Shown here: positions 45,556-53,912 of the stretch, in pieces
Position numbering within the stretch: the stretch's first letter is position 1
Layout of the letters: the number at the start of each line of letters is the position of its first letter
Assembly (NCBI GenBank): GCA_040080215.1
Contig: JBEBIT010000012.1
Span: 1 to 64,000 of the forward strand
DNA from: CAIUGU01 sp040080215
GTDB taxonomy: Bacteria > Pseudomonadota > Gammaproteobacteria > Steroidobacterales > Steroidobacteraceae
Reading direction: 5' to 3'
DNA: 64,000 nucleotides
The notes under the pieces: generated by a model
Told to the model about the DNA's origin: nothing
Database searches by the model: none
What the model saw: only the letters and a program-made list of their open reading frames with translations
Program-made: the position numbers and the translations under genes

Positions 45556-46703
45556 TCAAGGTCTTCGGTGTTGGCGGTGGCGGCGGCAACGCCGTTGCCC
45601 ACATGGTTGCCACCGGCATCGACGGTGTCGACTTCATCTGCGTGAACACCGACGCGCAGGCGATCAAGCACGCCCGGGTAAAGACCGGCCTGCAGATCGG
45701 CTGCAACATCACTAAGGGACTCGGCGCCGGCGCCGATCCGGAAGTCGGCCGTCAGGCTGCGATGGAAGATCGGGACCGGATCATCGAACTCATCGAAGGG
45801 TCCGACATGCTCTTCATTACGGCCGGCATGGGCGGCGGCACCGGTACGGGTGCAGCGCCTGTCGTTGCGCAGGTGGCCAAGGAGCTCGGCATCCTCACGG
45901 TCGCTGTCGTGACCAAGCCCTTCGACATGGAAGGCTCGAAGCGTCGCGCCATTGCCGAGCAGGGCATTGCCGAGCTCGAGAAGCATGTGGACTCGCTGAT
46001 CACCATCCCGAACCAGAAGTTGCTGACGGTACTGGGCGGCGACTGCACGTTGCTCGATGCGTTCAAGGCTGCAAACCAGGTGCTGCAGGGCGCAGTACAG
46101 GGTATCGCCGAACTCATCACGCGTCCCGGCATGATCAACGTCGACTTCGCGGACGTGCGTACCGTGATGGCGGAAACCGGCATGGCCATGATGGGCTCGG
46201 GTTCCGCTCGCGGCGAGAACCGCGCGCGTGAAGCGGCCGAAGCTGCCATCTCGAGCCCGCTGCTCGAGGACATCAACCTGCAGGGCGCCCATGGCCTGTT
46301 GATCAACGTGACTGCGGGCCTCGACCTTCGGACCAGCGAGTTCAGCATCGTGGGCGACACCATCAAGCAGTACGCATCGGAAGATGCGAATGTCGTTGTC
46401 GGTTGCGTGATCGATCCGGACATGACTGACGATATCCGCGTCACCGTGGTAGCGACGGGCATCGGCCGGCCGGTCGCCATGCAAGCGCAACCGCAGCCTG
46501 ACAGCCGCAAGATGACCGCCATCGCCGGTGGCCGCACCGGTCGTGCGGTGCCGACGCTCGACGACCTGAACGTGCCGACCTATATCCGCAACCAGCGCGA
46601 ACAGCCGCACGCTGCCCGCCGCGCGGTCGGGGATGGGATTGCAATGAGCGATGACAGCTCGCTGCTCGACATTCCGGCCTTCCTGCGCCGGCAGGCCGAT
46701 TGA
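45516..46703 (+). CDS. ftsZ: Cell division protein FtsZ
   Basis: FtsZ is the tubulin-like GTPase that forms the division ring. The 395-residue protein has VIKVFGVGGGGGNAVAHM, the tubulin signature GMGGGTGTGAAP, the T7-loop region NVDFADVRTVM, a variable linker, and the C-terminal docking peptide DIPAFLRRQAD used by FtsA, ZipA and ZapD (a zapD gene is at 52960). An AGGGGAA precedes the ATG. Confidence 0.98.
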   Translation: MFVLADSEHQGAVIKVFGVGGGGGNAVAHMVATGIDGVDFICVNTDAQAIKHARVKTGLQIGCNITKGLGAGADPEVGRQAAMEDRDRIIELIEGSDMLFITAGMGGGTGTGAAPVVAQVAKELGILTVAVVTKPFDMEGSKRRAIAEQGIAELEKHVDSLITIPNQKLLTVLGGDCTLLDAFKAANQVLQGAVQGIAELITRPGMINVDFADVRTVMAETGMAMMGSGSARGENRAREAAEAAISSPLLEDINLQGAHGLLINVTAGLDLRTSEFSIVGDTIKQYASEDANVVVGCVIDPDMTDDIRVTVVATGIGRPVAMQAQPQPDSRKMTAIAGGRTGRAVPTLDDLNVPTYIRNQREQPHAARRAVGDGIAMSDDSSLLDIPAFLRRQAD

Positions 46704-46720
46704 GGACGGGATGACCATGA

Positions 46721-46751
46721 GCCGGGCTTCAGGCGTCTCCTGAAGCCCGGC
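46721..46751 (+). terminator. Strong hairpin after ftsZ, possible terminator
   Basis: GCCGGGCTTCAGG (46721-46733) pairs perfectly with CCTGAAGCCCGGC (46739-46751) around a 5-nt loop, 18 bp after the ftsZ stop. No T-run follows, so it may be a weak or processing/stabilising hairpin rather than a full intrinsic terminator. lpxC begins 92 bp later. Confidence 0.5.
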
Positions 46752-46843
46752 AGCCCGGATTCATGGTAGGTTATGCACCCATCTAGTGCGGTGGCCGGAA
46801 GTTGGGGGTCGTCCCTGACGCCGCTCAATAGACTGGATTTCCC

Positions 46844-47755
46844 ATGCTGCGACAACGAACGCTGAAGAACACGATACGCGCGAGCGGCGTCGGGCTGCAC
46901 AGCGGGAAGAAGGTCCTCATGGTCCTGAAGCCCGCGCCAGTCAACACCGGTGTGGTCTTCCGTCGGAGCGACATGGATGGCGTCGCCGAAGTGCGTGCGT
47001 ATGCCGAGAACGTGGGCGACACCATGCTCGGCACGACGCTGATGAACGGCGACGTAAGAGTTTCCACCGTTGAGCACCTGCTCTCCGCCTTCGCGGGGCT
47101 CGGCATCGACAATGCGTACGTCGAGCTGTCCGCGGCGGAAGTGCCGATCATGGACGGCAGCGCGGGTCCCTTCGTGTTCCTCCTGCAGTCCGCTGGCATC
47201 GAGGAACAGCCTGCCCCGAAGCACTTCGCGCGCATCCTCAAGACGGTCAGGGTCGCGGAAGGGGACAAGTGGGCGCAGTTCGAGCCCTTCAACGGCTTCA
47301 AGGTCAACTTCCAGATCGAGTTCGACCACCCCGTGTTCAAGAAGCGGTCGCAGACCGCGACGATGGATTTCTCGACGACCTCCTTCCTCAAGGAGATCAG
47401 CCGCGCCCGCACGTTCGGGTTCACCCGCGATCACGAGTACTTGAGGGCACGCAACCTGGCGTTGGGCGGAACGATGGACAACGCCATCGTGCTCGACGAT
47501 TACCGAATCCTGAACGAGGACGGCCTGCGCTACGAAGACGAGTTCGTGAAGCACAAGATCCTGGACGCGATCGGCGACCTCTACCTGCTGGGCCGCAGCC
47601 TGATCGGCGAGTTCAGCGGCTACAAGTCCGGTCATGCCCTCAATAACCGGCTGCTCCGGGCCATCATTGCGGACGCTTCCTCCTGGGAGCAGGTGACGTT
47701 CGACGATGTCCGGGATGCCCCGATTTCCTACGTCGTCGCCGCCGCGACGGCCTAG
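46844..47755 (+). CDS. lpxC: UDP-3-O-acyl-N-acetylglucosamine deacetylase
   Basis: LpxC catalyses the committed step of lipid A synthesis. The 303-residue zinc enzyme has the opening QRTLKNTIRASGVGLHSGK, the zinc ligand in STVEHLLSAFAGLGIDNA, the second metal site in KHKILDAIGDLYLLG and the catalytic histidine in SGHALNNRLLRAI. It ends the dcw cluster; the next gene is convergent. Confidence 0.97.
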   Translation: MLRQRTLKNTIRASGVGLHSGKKVLMVLKPAPVNTGVVFRRSDMDGVAEVRAYAENVGDTMLGTTLMNGDVRVSTVEHLLSAFAGLGIDNAYVELSAAEVPIMDGSAGPFVFLLQSAGIEEQPAPKHFARILKTVRVAEGDKWAQFEPFNGFKVNFQIEFDHPVFKKRSQTATMDFSTTSFLKEISRARTFGFTRDHEYLRARNLALGGTMDNAIVLDDYRILNEDGLRYEDEFVKHKILDAIGDLYLLGRSLIGEFSGYKSGHALNNRLLRAIIADASSWEQVTFDDVRDAPISYVVAAATA

Positions 47756-47809
47756 CGCCGGTCCAGTCTCGCCCGCCGAACCGGGGCGCTTTCCGCGTAA
47801 GACGCCCGC

Positions 47810-48181
47810 TCAGGCGCCCCGGCGGCCCACCCTGACTTTCAACTTGGCGAATTCCGGCCCCCCGCTGGCCTTGAGACTTTCAAGCAGCGTTTCCGCTCCA
47901 TAGCGGACCTGGGGGCACCAGGCGGCGGAGTCCATCGTGATGGACAAGGTGTCGTCCCTATAACTCGCCGAAAGTAAATGAGTTTTCTGTTCCTCGGGAA
48001 GGCTTTCCCGCACCTGGTCGGTGAGGGAAAGAGCCGCTTTGGCTCGCCTTTCGAGGTCCGCCACCTTGCCAGGCAGGGAAAAACCCAAGGGCTGGAAGGC
48101 GCTGGACATAAGCCGGTCCGGGCCGCGGCTTCCCCCGGAGTGAGGGGTGGACGCTTGATCTTTTGGCGGCCTCTTCTGCAT
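47810..48181 (-). CDS. dciA: DciA-like protein (DUF721)
   Basis: DciA is the widespread helicase loader that helps DnaB reach the origin in bacteria lacking DnaC. From ATG 48181 (AGGGA upstream) the product is 123 residues; it contains a DUF721-like core (KVADLERRAKAALSLTDQVR, LSITMDSAAWCPQVRYGAE). The N-terminal tail is basic and disordered. The gene is divergent from the riboswitch-led M23 gene and probably shares promoter DNA with it. Confidence 0.8.
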   Translation of the reverse strand: MQKRPPKDQASTPHSGGSRGPDRLMSSAFQPLGFSLPGKVADLERRAKAALSLTDQVRESLPEEQKTHLLSASYRDDTLSITMDSAAWCPQVRYGAETLLESLKASGGPEFAKLKVRVGRRGA

Positions 48182-48184
48182 AGT
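48155..48184 (+). promoter_or_regulatory. Candidate promoter for the riboswitch transcript
   Basis: TTGATC (48155-48160) and CATAGT (48179-48184) are 18 bp apart, placing a transcript start near 48190 at the aptamer 5' edge. The hexamers are moderate matches. If correct, the promoter lies inside the first codons of dciA on the other strand. Confidence 0.4.
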
Positions 48185-48189
48185 CCCTG

Positions 48190-48285
48190 TCACTGTACAG
48201 GGCAAACCCATCGAAAGGTGGGGACGCAAAGCCACCGGTCTGCAAGTCCGGCCATTTACCGGACCACGATAGCGGGGTTACCAGG
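48190..48285 (+). promoter_or_regulatory. Cyclic di-GMP-I (GEMM) riboswitch
   Basis: The aptamer consensus is unmistakable: ACAGGGCAAACC (48197-48208), the CGAAAG hairpin loop (GNRA tetraloop), GGGACGCAAAGCCACCGG, a second hairpin, and AGCGGGGTTACC at the 3' end (48271-48282). This matches the Vibrio Vc2 GEMM class in order and spacing. The conserved GCGGGG strand lies about 8 nt before an ATG at 48286, so control of translation initiation is the likely mode; no T-run terminator follows. It leads the M23 peptidase gene. Confidence 0.95.
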
Positions 48286-48390
48286 ATGAGAAAACCAGAA
48301 GCCATGCTGAAGGTTTGGGGTTGGGCCGTTCCAGGCTCTCGCCCCCGTCCCGTGACTGCTCGAGAACACTGCGAGGCCAGGATCGCATGA
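48286..48390 (+). CDS. 34-codon leader ORF after the riboswitch
   Basis: ATG 48286 sits directly after the aptamer (TTACCAGG-ATG) and the frame runs 34 codons (MRKPEAMLKVWGWAVPGSRP onward) to TGA 48388-48390, which overlaps the M23 gene ATG at 48387 as ATGA. GGGG at 48274-48277, part of the aptamer 3' strand, is spaced as its ribosome site. The layout suggests a coupled leader peptide; its sequence matches nothing I recognise. Confidence 0.55.
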   Translation: MRKPEAMLKVWGWAVPGSRPRPVTAREHCEARIA

Positions 48391-49307
48391 ACGTCATTGT
48401 TTACTCGAATCGCGGCGGGCGAGCTCGTCAGTTCCAGATCGACCGGCGGCTCGCGCTGGCCGGCGGCATCAGTGTGTTTCTGTTTGTCGTGGCCGCTGTC
48501 TTTTTCGCCGGCATGCGGGTCGGCGGCGGTGGTTTCTTCCTGACGCCTTCCTCCCAGGTCCTGGAGTGGTCCCGCCAGCTCGAGACCCAGCGCGCGCAGG
48601 TACAGGAAGTCCGTAGCCAATTGCAGGAGAAGGTCGACGCCCTCGCGAGCCGCGTCGGCCAGATGAATGCCCAGGTGATCCGTCTCGACGCCCTTGGGCG
48701 CAGGCTCACCGAAATGGCGGACCTCGACAAGGGTGAATTCAACTTTGAGTCGGTGCCTGCCCAGGGCGGCCCGGAGCGGCTGATTGATGGCGTCGCGGCG
48801 GCTGCGCCCGACCTCTCATTCGTGCTCGACGGGCTGGCCAGGCAGCTTCAGGACCGCGAACGCCAGTTGGCGGTCCTCGAGAGCCTGATCTCCACCCGTA
48901 ACCTGAGCCGGCAGATCGTACCGGGGGGGCGCCCGGTCATGCAGGGCTGGATTTCGTCCTATTTCGGCCAGCGCGCCGATCCCTTCACGGGCCGGACGGC
49001 TTTTCATGCGGGCCTGGATTTCGCCGGCAAGGAAGGCTCCGAAGTGGTCGCAGTCGCCTCAGGCGTTGTGACCTGGTCCAAGGAACGCTTCGGTTACGGT
49101 CGCTGCGTTGAAATCAATCACGGCAACGGCTACGTCACGCGTTATGCCCACAACTCCAGCAACCTGGTTGCCGTCGGCACGACCGTCCAGAAGGGCGATC
49201 CGATTGCCAGGATCGGCTCGAGCGGCCGTTCGACCGGCCCCCATTTGCACTTTGAAGTGCTGAAGAACGGGCGCGCCGTCAATCCGATGACCTTCGTCGG
49301 CAAGTAG
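48387..49307 (+). CDS. M23 family murein endopeptidase, membrane-anchored
   Basis: A 306-residue cell wall hydrolase. It has a short cytosolic N-terminus, one membrane helix (about 22-44, LALAGGISVFLFVVAAVFFAG), a periplasmic coiled coil (about 56-110, LETQRAQVQEVRSQLQEKVD) and a C-terminal LytM/M23 domain (about 190-306) with zinc ligands intact: His207 and Asp211 (HAGLD) and HLH at 286-288. It probably cleaves peptide crosslinks. It is preceded by a c-di-GMP riboswitch and leader ORF and followed by a terminator, then secA; AGGA and GAGG lie 4-10 bases before its own ATG. Confidence 0.92.
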   Translation: MNVIVYSNRGGRARQFQIDRRLALAGGISVFLFVVAAVFFAGMRVGGGGFFLTPSSQVLEWSRQLETQRAQVQEVRSQLQEKVDALASRVGQMNAQVIRLDALGRRLTEMADLDKGEFNFESVPAQGGPERLIDGVAAAAPDLSFVLDGLARQLQDRERQLAVLESLISTRNLSRQIVPGGRPVMQGWISSYFGQRADPFTGRTAFHAGLDFAGKEGSEVVAVASGVVTWSKERFGYGRCVEINHGNGYVTRYAHNSSNLVAVGTTVQKGDPIARIGSSGRSTGPHLHFEVLKNGRAVNPMTFVGK

Positions 49308-49366
49308 CCGCATCCGGCTACCCGGGTCAGGGTGGCCTTGCCGTTCGAACCTCCCGAGCCCATGCC

Positions 49367-49402
49367 GGCGCAAGGCGATATTTCTCGCGGGTGCGCCTTT
49401 TT
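49367..49402 (+). terminator. Rho-independent terminator after the M23 gene
   Basis: GGCGCA (49367-49372) pairs with TGCGCC (49392-49397) around an imperfect inner stem, followed by TTTTT (49398-49402) and CCCTTT. It lies 60 bp after the M23 stop and 129 bp before secA, so secA probably has its own promoter. Confidence 0.6.
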
Positions 49403-49487
49403 CCCTTTGAAATCCGCTCCCGCAGCCCAACCCTCCGAAGTCACATGCCGGAGTCCCGCCCCGCCGGGAATAGGCCCCCCACCCGTG

Positions 49488-49493
49488 TACAAT
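49488..49493 (+). promoter_or_regulatory. Candidate secA promoter -10
   Basis: TACAAT lies 38 bp before the secA GTG, preceded directly by TG. No good -35 is visible. The region between the terminator and secA holds no SecM-like arrest peptide ORF. Confidence 0.35.
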
Positions 49494-49530
49494 ACGCGGC
49501 CTTGAATAGATGCACTGACGGAGTTTCCGA

Positions 49531-52254
49531 GTGGCGAACTGGCTTACCAGGCTGTTTGGCAGCCGCAATCAGCGGGTAATCGGCGGGTATTCGAAGCTTG
49601 TCAGTCGCATCGGTGCGCTGGAGGGCTCACTGACCTCCTTGAGCGACGATCAGCTCAAGGCCAAGACAGCCGAATTCCGGGAGCGCATCGCCAAAGGCGA
49701 GACGCTGGACGACCTGCTCCCCGAGGCGTTTGCAACAGTTCGCGAGGCTGCCAAGCGTGCCCTCGGCATGCGTCATTTCGATGTGCAGCTGATCGGCGGC
49801 ATGGTGCTGCACCAGGGCAAGATCTCCGAGATGCGAACCGGCGAAGGCAAGACGCTGGTCGCGACGTTGCCCGCTTACCTCAATGCGCTGCCTGCCAAGG
49901 GCGTCCACGTGGTGACGGTCAACGAGTACCTCGCCCAGCGCGACGCGGACTGGATGGCGCCCGTCTACCGCTTCCTCGGGCTTGAAGTCGGCGTGATCAA
50001 GAGCGGACAGAGCACGGCTGAGAAGCGTGCAGCGTATGCAGCCGACATCACCTACGGCACCAACAACGAATTCGGTTTCGACTACCTGCGCGACAACCTC
50101 GCGTTCCGTCTCGAGGATCGCGCCCAGCGTGCACTGACTTTTGCGATCGTCGACGAAGTGGATTCCATCCTCATTGACGAAGCCCGCACGCCGCTGATCA
50201 TCTCCGGGCCTGCAGAAGAGAGCACTGAACTCTATCTCAAGATCAACCAGCTCGCGCCGCGCCTCAAGCGCCAGGAAGTGGAAGAAGGCGAGGGCGACTT
50301 CTGGGCGGACGAGAAGGGCCGGCAGGTGCATCTGTCGGATTCCGGGCACGAGCGCGTCGAGGACCTGTTCCTCGAGGCAGGTTTGCTGCAGCCGGGCCAG
50401 AGCCTGTACGACGCCGCCAACATCCGGCTGATGCATCACCTGAATGCCGCCCTGCGGGCGCATGCGCTGTATCACCGCGATGTCGAGTACATCGTGCGCA
50501 ATGGCGAGGTCATCATCGTCGACGAGTTCACCGGCCGCACCATGCAGGGTCGCCGCTGGTCCGACGGCCTGCACCAGGCCATCGAAGCAAAGGAAGGCGT
50601 GCGGGTCCGCGAGGAAAACCAGACCGTCGCATCCATCACCTTCCAGAACTACTTCCGCATGTACGCAAAGCTCGCGGGCATGACCGGCACGGCCGATACC
50701 GAGGCATTCGAATTCCAGCAGATCTACGGGCTCGAAGTGGTCGTCGTGCCGACGCACCGCCCCATGGTCCGCAAGGACCATGCGGATTTCGTGTACCTGA
50801 CGCAGAAGGACAAGTTCGCGGCGATCATCGAGGACATCAAGGATTGCGTGGAGCGCGGCCAGCCGTCGCTGGTCGGCACGACGTCGATCGAGACCTCCGA
50901 GTACCTGTCCGAACTCCTGACCAAGCAGGGCATCAAGCACCAGGTGCTGAATGCCAAGCAGCACGACAAGGAAGCGGGAGTCGTCGCGCAAGCAGGCAGT
51001 CCGGGCACGGTGACTATCGCAACGAACATGGCCGGACGCGGTACCGACATCGTGCTCGGCGGCAATTTCGAAGTGGAGCTTGCCTCGATGGATCCTCCTC
51101 CTGACGAAGGCGCTCGACTGCAAGCCAAGGCAGCCTGGCAGCAGCGTCACGACGCGGTACTCGCGGCAGGTGGCCTGCATATCATCGGCACCGAACGTCA
51201 TGAGTCACGCCGCATCGACAACCAGCTGCGTGGCCGCTCCGGTCGCCAGGGTGACCAGGGCTCCAGCCGGTTCTACCTTTCGCTCGAAGACAACCTCATG
51301 AGGATCTTCGGCGATCCCGAACGCACCAAGCGGTGGCTGCAGACCGCCGGCATGAAGGAAGGCGAAGTCATCGAGAGCCGCATGCTGTCGAAGCAGATCG
51401 AACGTGCGCAGCGCAAGGTCGAGGCCCATAACTTCGATGCCCGCAAGAACCTGCTCGAATACGACGATGTGGCCAATGACCAGCGCAGGGTTGTCTACCA
51501 GCAGCGTTCCGAGGTAATGGCAGCAGAGGACGTGGCCGATGCCGTGGCCGGCATTCGCCGCGAGGTAGTGGACGCGCTGATCGACCGGTTCGTGCCTCCG
51601 GACAGCGTCGAGGAGATGTGGGACATCGATGGCCTGACTCAGACGATCGACCGTGACTTCGCCACCGGCATCGATCTCAAGGGCTGGCTCGAGACCGAGA
51701 AGAATGCGGGTGAGCCCGAGCTTCGCGGCCGCGTGCATTCCGCAGTGGACGCCGGGTATGAGGCGAAGGTCCAGCAGTACAGCGTGGCGGTCATGCGCCA
51801 CCTCGAAAAGGCCATCATGTTGCAGCAGATCGATCTGCACTGGCGTGAACATCTCGCGGCCATGGACTACCTGCGTCAGGGCATCCACCTGCGCAGCTAT
51901 GCCCAGAAGAACCCGAAGCAGGAATACAAGCGCGAGGCGTTTGAACTGTTCAGCTCGATGCTCGACCGGATCAAGCACGATACCGTTTCGATGTTGTCGC
52001 GGCTTCAGGTGCGGAGCGAAGAAGAGATCCAGGCTGAGGAGGCGGAGCGGCAGCGTCGACTCGAGCGGGCAATGCAGCTGCAGCATGCAGCTCCGGAGTC
52101 GATTACGGCACCGCCCGTTGCAGAAGAGCTGCCCGCAATGGACCAGTCTGCGGCACCGTTTGTACGGGACACCAAGAAGGTCGGTCGCAACGAGCCCTGT
52201 CCCTGCGGGTCAGGCAAGAAGTACAAGCATTGCCACGGCGCGCTTGAAGGCTGA
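49531..52254 (+). CDS. secA: Preprotein translocase ATPase SecA
   Basis: SecA drives secretory proteins through SecYEG. The 907-residue protein starts at GTG 49531 and has Walker A (MRTGEGKTLVATLPAYLNAL), the DEVDSILIDEARTPLIISG box, the helicase motif MAGRGTDIVLGG, and a C-terminal zinc SEC-C motif CPCGSGKKYKHCH that binds SecB and phospholipid. Length is normal. Its end overlaps the likely mutT start. Confidence 0.98.
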   Translation: MANWLTRLFGSRNQRVIGGYSKLVSRIGALEGSLTSLSDDQLKAKTAEFRERIAKGETLDDLLPEAFATVREAAKRALGMRHFDVQLIGGMVLHQGKISEMRTGEGKTLVATLPAYLNALPAKGVHVVTVNEYLAQRDADWMAPVYRFLGLEVGVIKSGQSTAEKRAAYAADITYGTNNEFGFDYLRDNLAFRLEDRAQRALTFAIVDEVDSILIDEARTPLIISGPAEESTELYLKINQLAPRLKRQEVEEGEGDFWADEKGRQVHLSDSGHERVEDLFLEAGLLQPGQSLYDAANIRLMHHLNAALRAHALYHRDVEYIVRNGEVIIVDEFTGRTMQGRRWSDGLHQAIEAKEGVRVREENQTVASITFQNYFRMYAKLAGMTGTADTEAFEFQQIYGLEVVVVPTHRPMVRKDHADFVYLTQKDKFAAIIEDIKDCVERGQPSLVGTTSIETSEYLSELLTKQGIKHQVLNAKQHDKEAGVVAQAGSPGTVTIATNMAGRGTDIVLGGNFEVELASMDPPPDEGARLQAKAAWQQRHDAVLAAGGLHIIGTERHESRRIDNQLRGRSGRQGDQGSSRFYLSLEDNLMRIFGDPERTKRWLQTAGMKEGEVIESRMLSKQIERAQRKVEAHNFDARKNLLEYDDVANDQRRVVYQQRSEVMAAEDVADAVAGIRREVVDALIDRFVPPDSVEEMWDIDGLTQTIDRDFATGIDLKGWLETEKNAGEPELRGRVHSAVDAGYEAKVQQYSVAVMRHLEKAIMLQQIDLHWREHLAAMDYLRQGIHLRSYAQKNPKQEYKREAFELFSSMLDRIKHDTVSMLSRLQVRSEEEIQAEEAERQRRLERAMQLQHAAPESITAPPVAEELPAMDQSAAPFVRDTKKVGRNEPCPCGSGKKYKHCHGALEG

Positions 52255-52681
52255 AGCAGGATCGGATGGCTCGCCGGCCATCCATGTGCTGGCCGGTGCC
52301 CTGTTCGACGCAGCAGGAAGGGTACTCATCGCGCAGAGGCCTGCTGGCAAACACATGGCCGGCAAGTGGGAATTTCCCGGCGGCAAGCGGGCGGCCGACG
52401 AGACGCCGTATGAGGCGCTTCGCCGCGAACTGCAGGAAGAGCTGGGTATCGATGTCGCCCACGCCCGGCCGCTCATTCACTACGAGTACACCTACTCCGA
52501 TCGGGTCGTCCTGCTTGATCTGTGGTGCGTCACTGCATATTCCGGCGAACCGGAATCCCGGGAGGGCCAGCGTCTCGCGTGGGTGCGCGTTCAAGAGCTG
52601 GGAGAAGTCGATCTACTGGAGGCGGACCGCCCCATGGTGCAGGCCCTGTGCAACGATAGCGGTGTCACGCCCTTTCCATAG
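52244..52681 (+). CDS. mutT: 8-oxo-dGTP diphosphatase (MutT-like Nudix hydrolase)
   Basis: MutT hydrolyses oxidised dGTP and prevents A:T to C:G mutation. The Nudix box GGKRAADETPYEALRRELQE followed by ELGI is complete. No ATG is placed to begin the domain; TTG 52244, overlapping the secA stop by 11 bp, gives a 145-residue protein with the domain starting at about residue 13 and is my best choice. The secA-mutT order matches enterics. Confidence 0.85.
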   Translation: MKAEAGSDGSPAIHVLAGALFDAAGRVLIAQRPAGKHMAGKWEFPGGKRAADETPYEALRRELQEELGIDVAHARPLIHYEYTYSDRVVLLDLWCVTAYSGEPESREGQRLAWVRVQELGEVDLLEADRPMVQALCNDSGVTPFP

Positions 52682-52733
52682 CCACGGACGCGGCCCAGGG
52701 ATCGCCCCCTCGAGGCGCAGCATCGTAGGCCCG

Positions 52734-52925
52734 TCAGGGCAGCTCTTCGCCTTCCCGAGATTCACCCTCGATCAGCTCGGCGGATCCGTCGTCCGGGATC
52801 GCGTGCTTTTCAGTGGCCCACGCGCCCAGGTCAATCAGCTTGCAGCGTTCGCTGCAGAAGGGGCGCCAGAGAGACGCTTCCGACCATTCCACAGGCCGGC
52901 TGCAAGTGGGGCATGAGACGATCAT
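52734..52925 (-). CDS. yacG: DNA gyrase inhibitor YacG
   Basis: YacG is a small zinc protein that binds GyrB and inhibits gyrase in E. coli. The 63-residue product has the four zinc cysteines as CPTC and CSERCK with the spacing WRPFCSERCKLIDLGAWA, and an acidic tail. It is last in the pilD-coaE-zapD-yacG string and convergent with mutT. Confidence 0.93.
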   Translation of the reverse strand: MIVSCPTCSRPVEWSEASLWRPFCSERCKLIDLGAWATEKHAIPDDGSAELIEGESREGEELP

Positions 52926-52959
52926 GGCGTGTCTGATTGCTGCCAGTGGACGGGCCGGC

Positions 52960-53769
52960 TCAAATGCAGGTAGTCAGGAGAAAGGGAACATTCTCCGAGG
53001 TCTGCACCGGGCGGGTCGATGCCACTTTGTCGCCGGCCAGGAAGCGGATCGTGCAGCGATGATGGCTGCCACTGATTTCCGGAAAGTACTCCGTGTCGGC
53101 CGGCAGCGTGACGCGAAGTAGCTGGCAAGGCGTCTCGCGTTCGAGCGTCAGCAGGAATACACCGGCGTTGGCCACTTCCCGGCGTGGGCGCGCATTCTGC
53201 CGCGTGAGCCACAGTAGCTCCGACACAGCGTCGCAGAGGGGGCGGAGGACAGCCAGCCATTCATCAAAGGCCGCTGACCTGGCCGACTGGGACTGGTTGA
53301 GCCAGCAAAAGAAGTCCGGCAAGTCGAATTCGCAAGTACCGCCTGGAATCGCAGTGCGATGCTTGATGGCATTCAGGAATTCCGAATCCCGCAGCTTTTG
53401 CATGAAGAGCGCACCTGCGGCGTTCAGCTCGGTCCGGAGCCTCGCAAGATTTTCGAGGACGGCATGCAGCCTGCTCGTATCAACGCCCGGCCGGGACTGG
53501 AACTCGTGCATGGCCGCCATCTGGCGTTCCAGCTCCTTCAGGACATCGCTGCGGATGTCCCCGCGTGCCGTGATGGCGAGCATCTCGAGGATGGAGGCGA
53601 CCGCTGCACGGGCTGCCCAGGTGTCAGGCTGCTGCCGGTGATAAAGCGTCTGGTTGTACAGGAACTCCAGCCGCAGGAACGTCCGCATGCGCTCATTGAG
53701 CGGCTGCTCGTAGATGATCGTGGTGGCGCTCGGCTCTGCGCGCTCGCTGGTCTGGCCGGTTTCTGGCAT
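52960..53769 (-). CDS. zapD: Cell division protein ZapD
   Basis: ZapD bundles FtsZ filaments by binding the FtsZ C-terminal peptide. The 269-residue protein opens IIYEQPLNERMRTFLRLEFL, the family signature, has a helical domain (QMAAMHEFQSRPGVDTSRL) and a beta domain (DLPDFFCWLNQ; RRCTIRF-like strands near the end). It lies between coaE and yacG as in enterics; the 143-bp gap to coaE holds nothing I can identify. Confidence 0.93.
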   Translation of the reverse strand: MPETGQTSERAEPSATTIIYEQPLNERMRTFLRLEFLYNQTLYHRQQPDTWAARAAVASILEMLAITARGDIRSDVLKELERQMAAMHEFQSRPGVDTSRLHAVLENLARLRTELNAAGALFMQKLRDSEFLNAIKHRTAIPGGTCEFDLPDFFCWLNQSQSARSAAFDEWLAVLRPLCDAVSELLWLTRQNARPRREVANAGVFLLTLERETPCQLLRVTLPADTEYFPEISGSHHRCTIRFLAGDKVASTRPVQTSENVPFLLTTCI

Positions 53770-53912
53770 CGGCCTATTCTGCGGCAGCTAGGCGGAGTTG
53801 GCTAGACGAGATGAGGGGGCAACCCCGCCATTTCGCAACGGACTGCTCCGCGGGCACGGCGGGATGACGCGTCCAATCTCGCTAGCCCTCCGAATCCTGC
53901 AGCTGGCAGGCA

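Noticed and set aside
49340..49360. tRNA T-arm-like GTTCGAA
   Set aside because: No flanking acceptor or anticodon arms; it is a chance match, as is a similar one inside lpoA near 26066.
49403..49530. SecM-like arrest peptide upstream of secA
   Set aside because: No ORF with a signal sequence or arrest motif lies between the terminator and secA.
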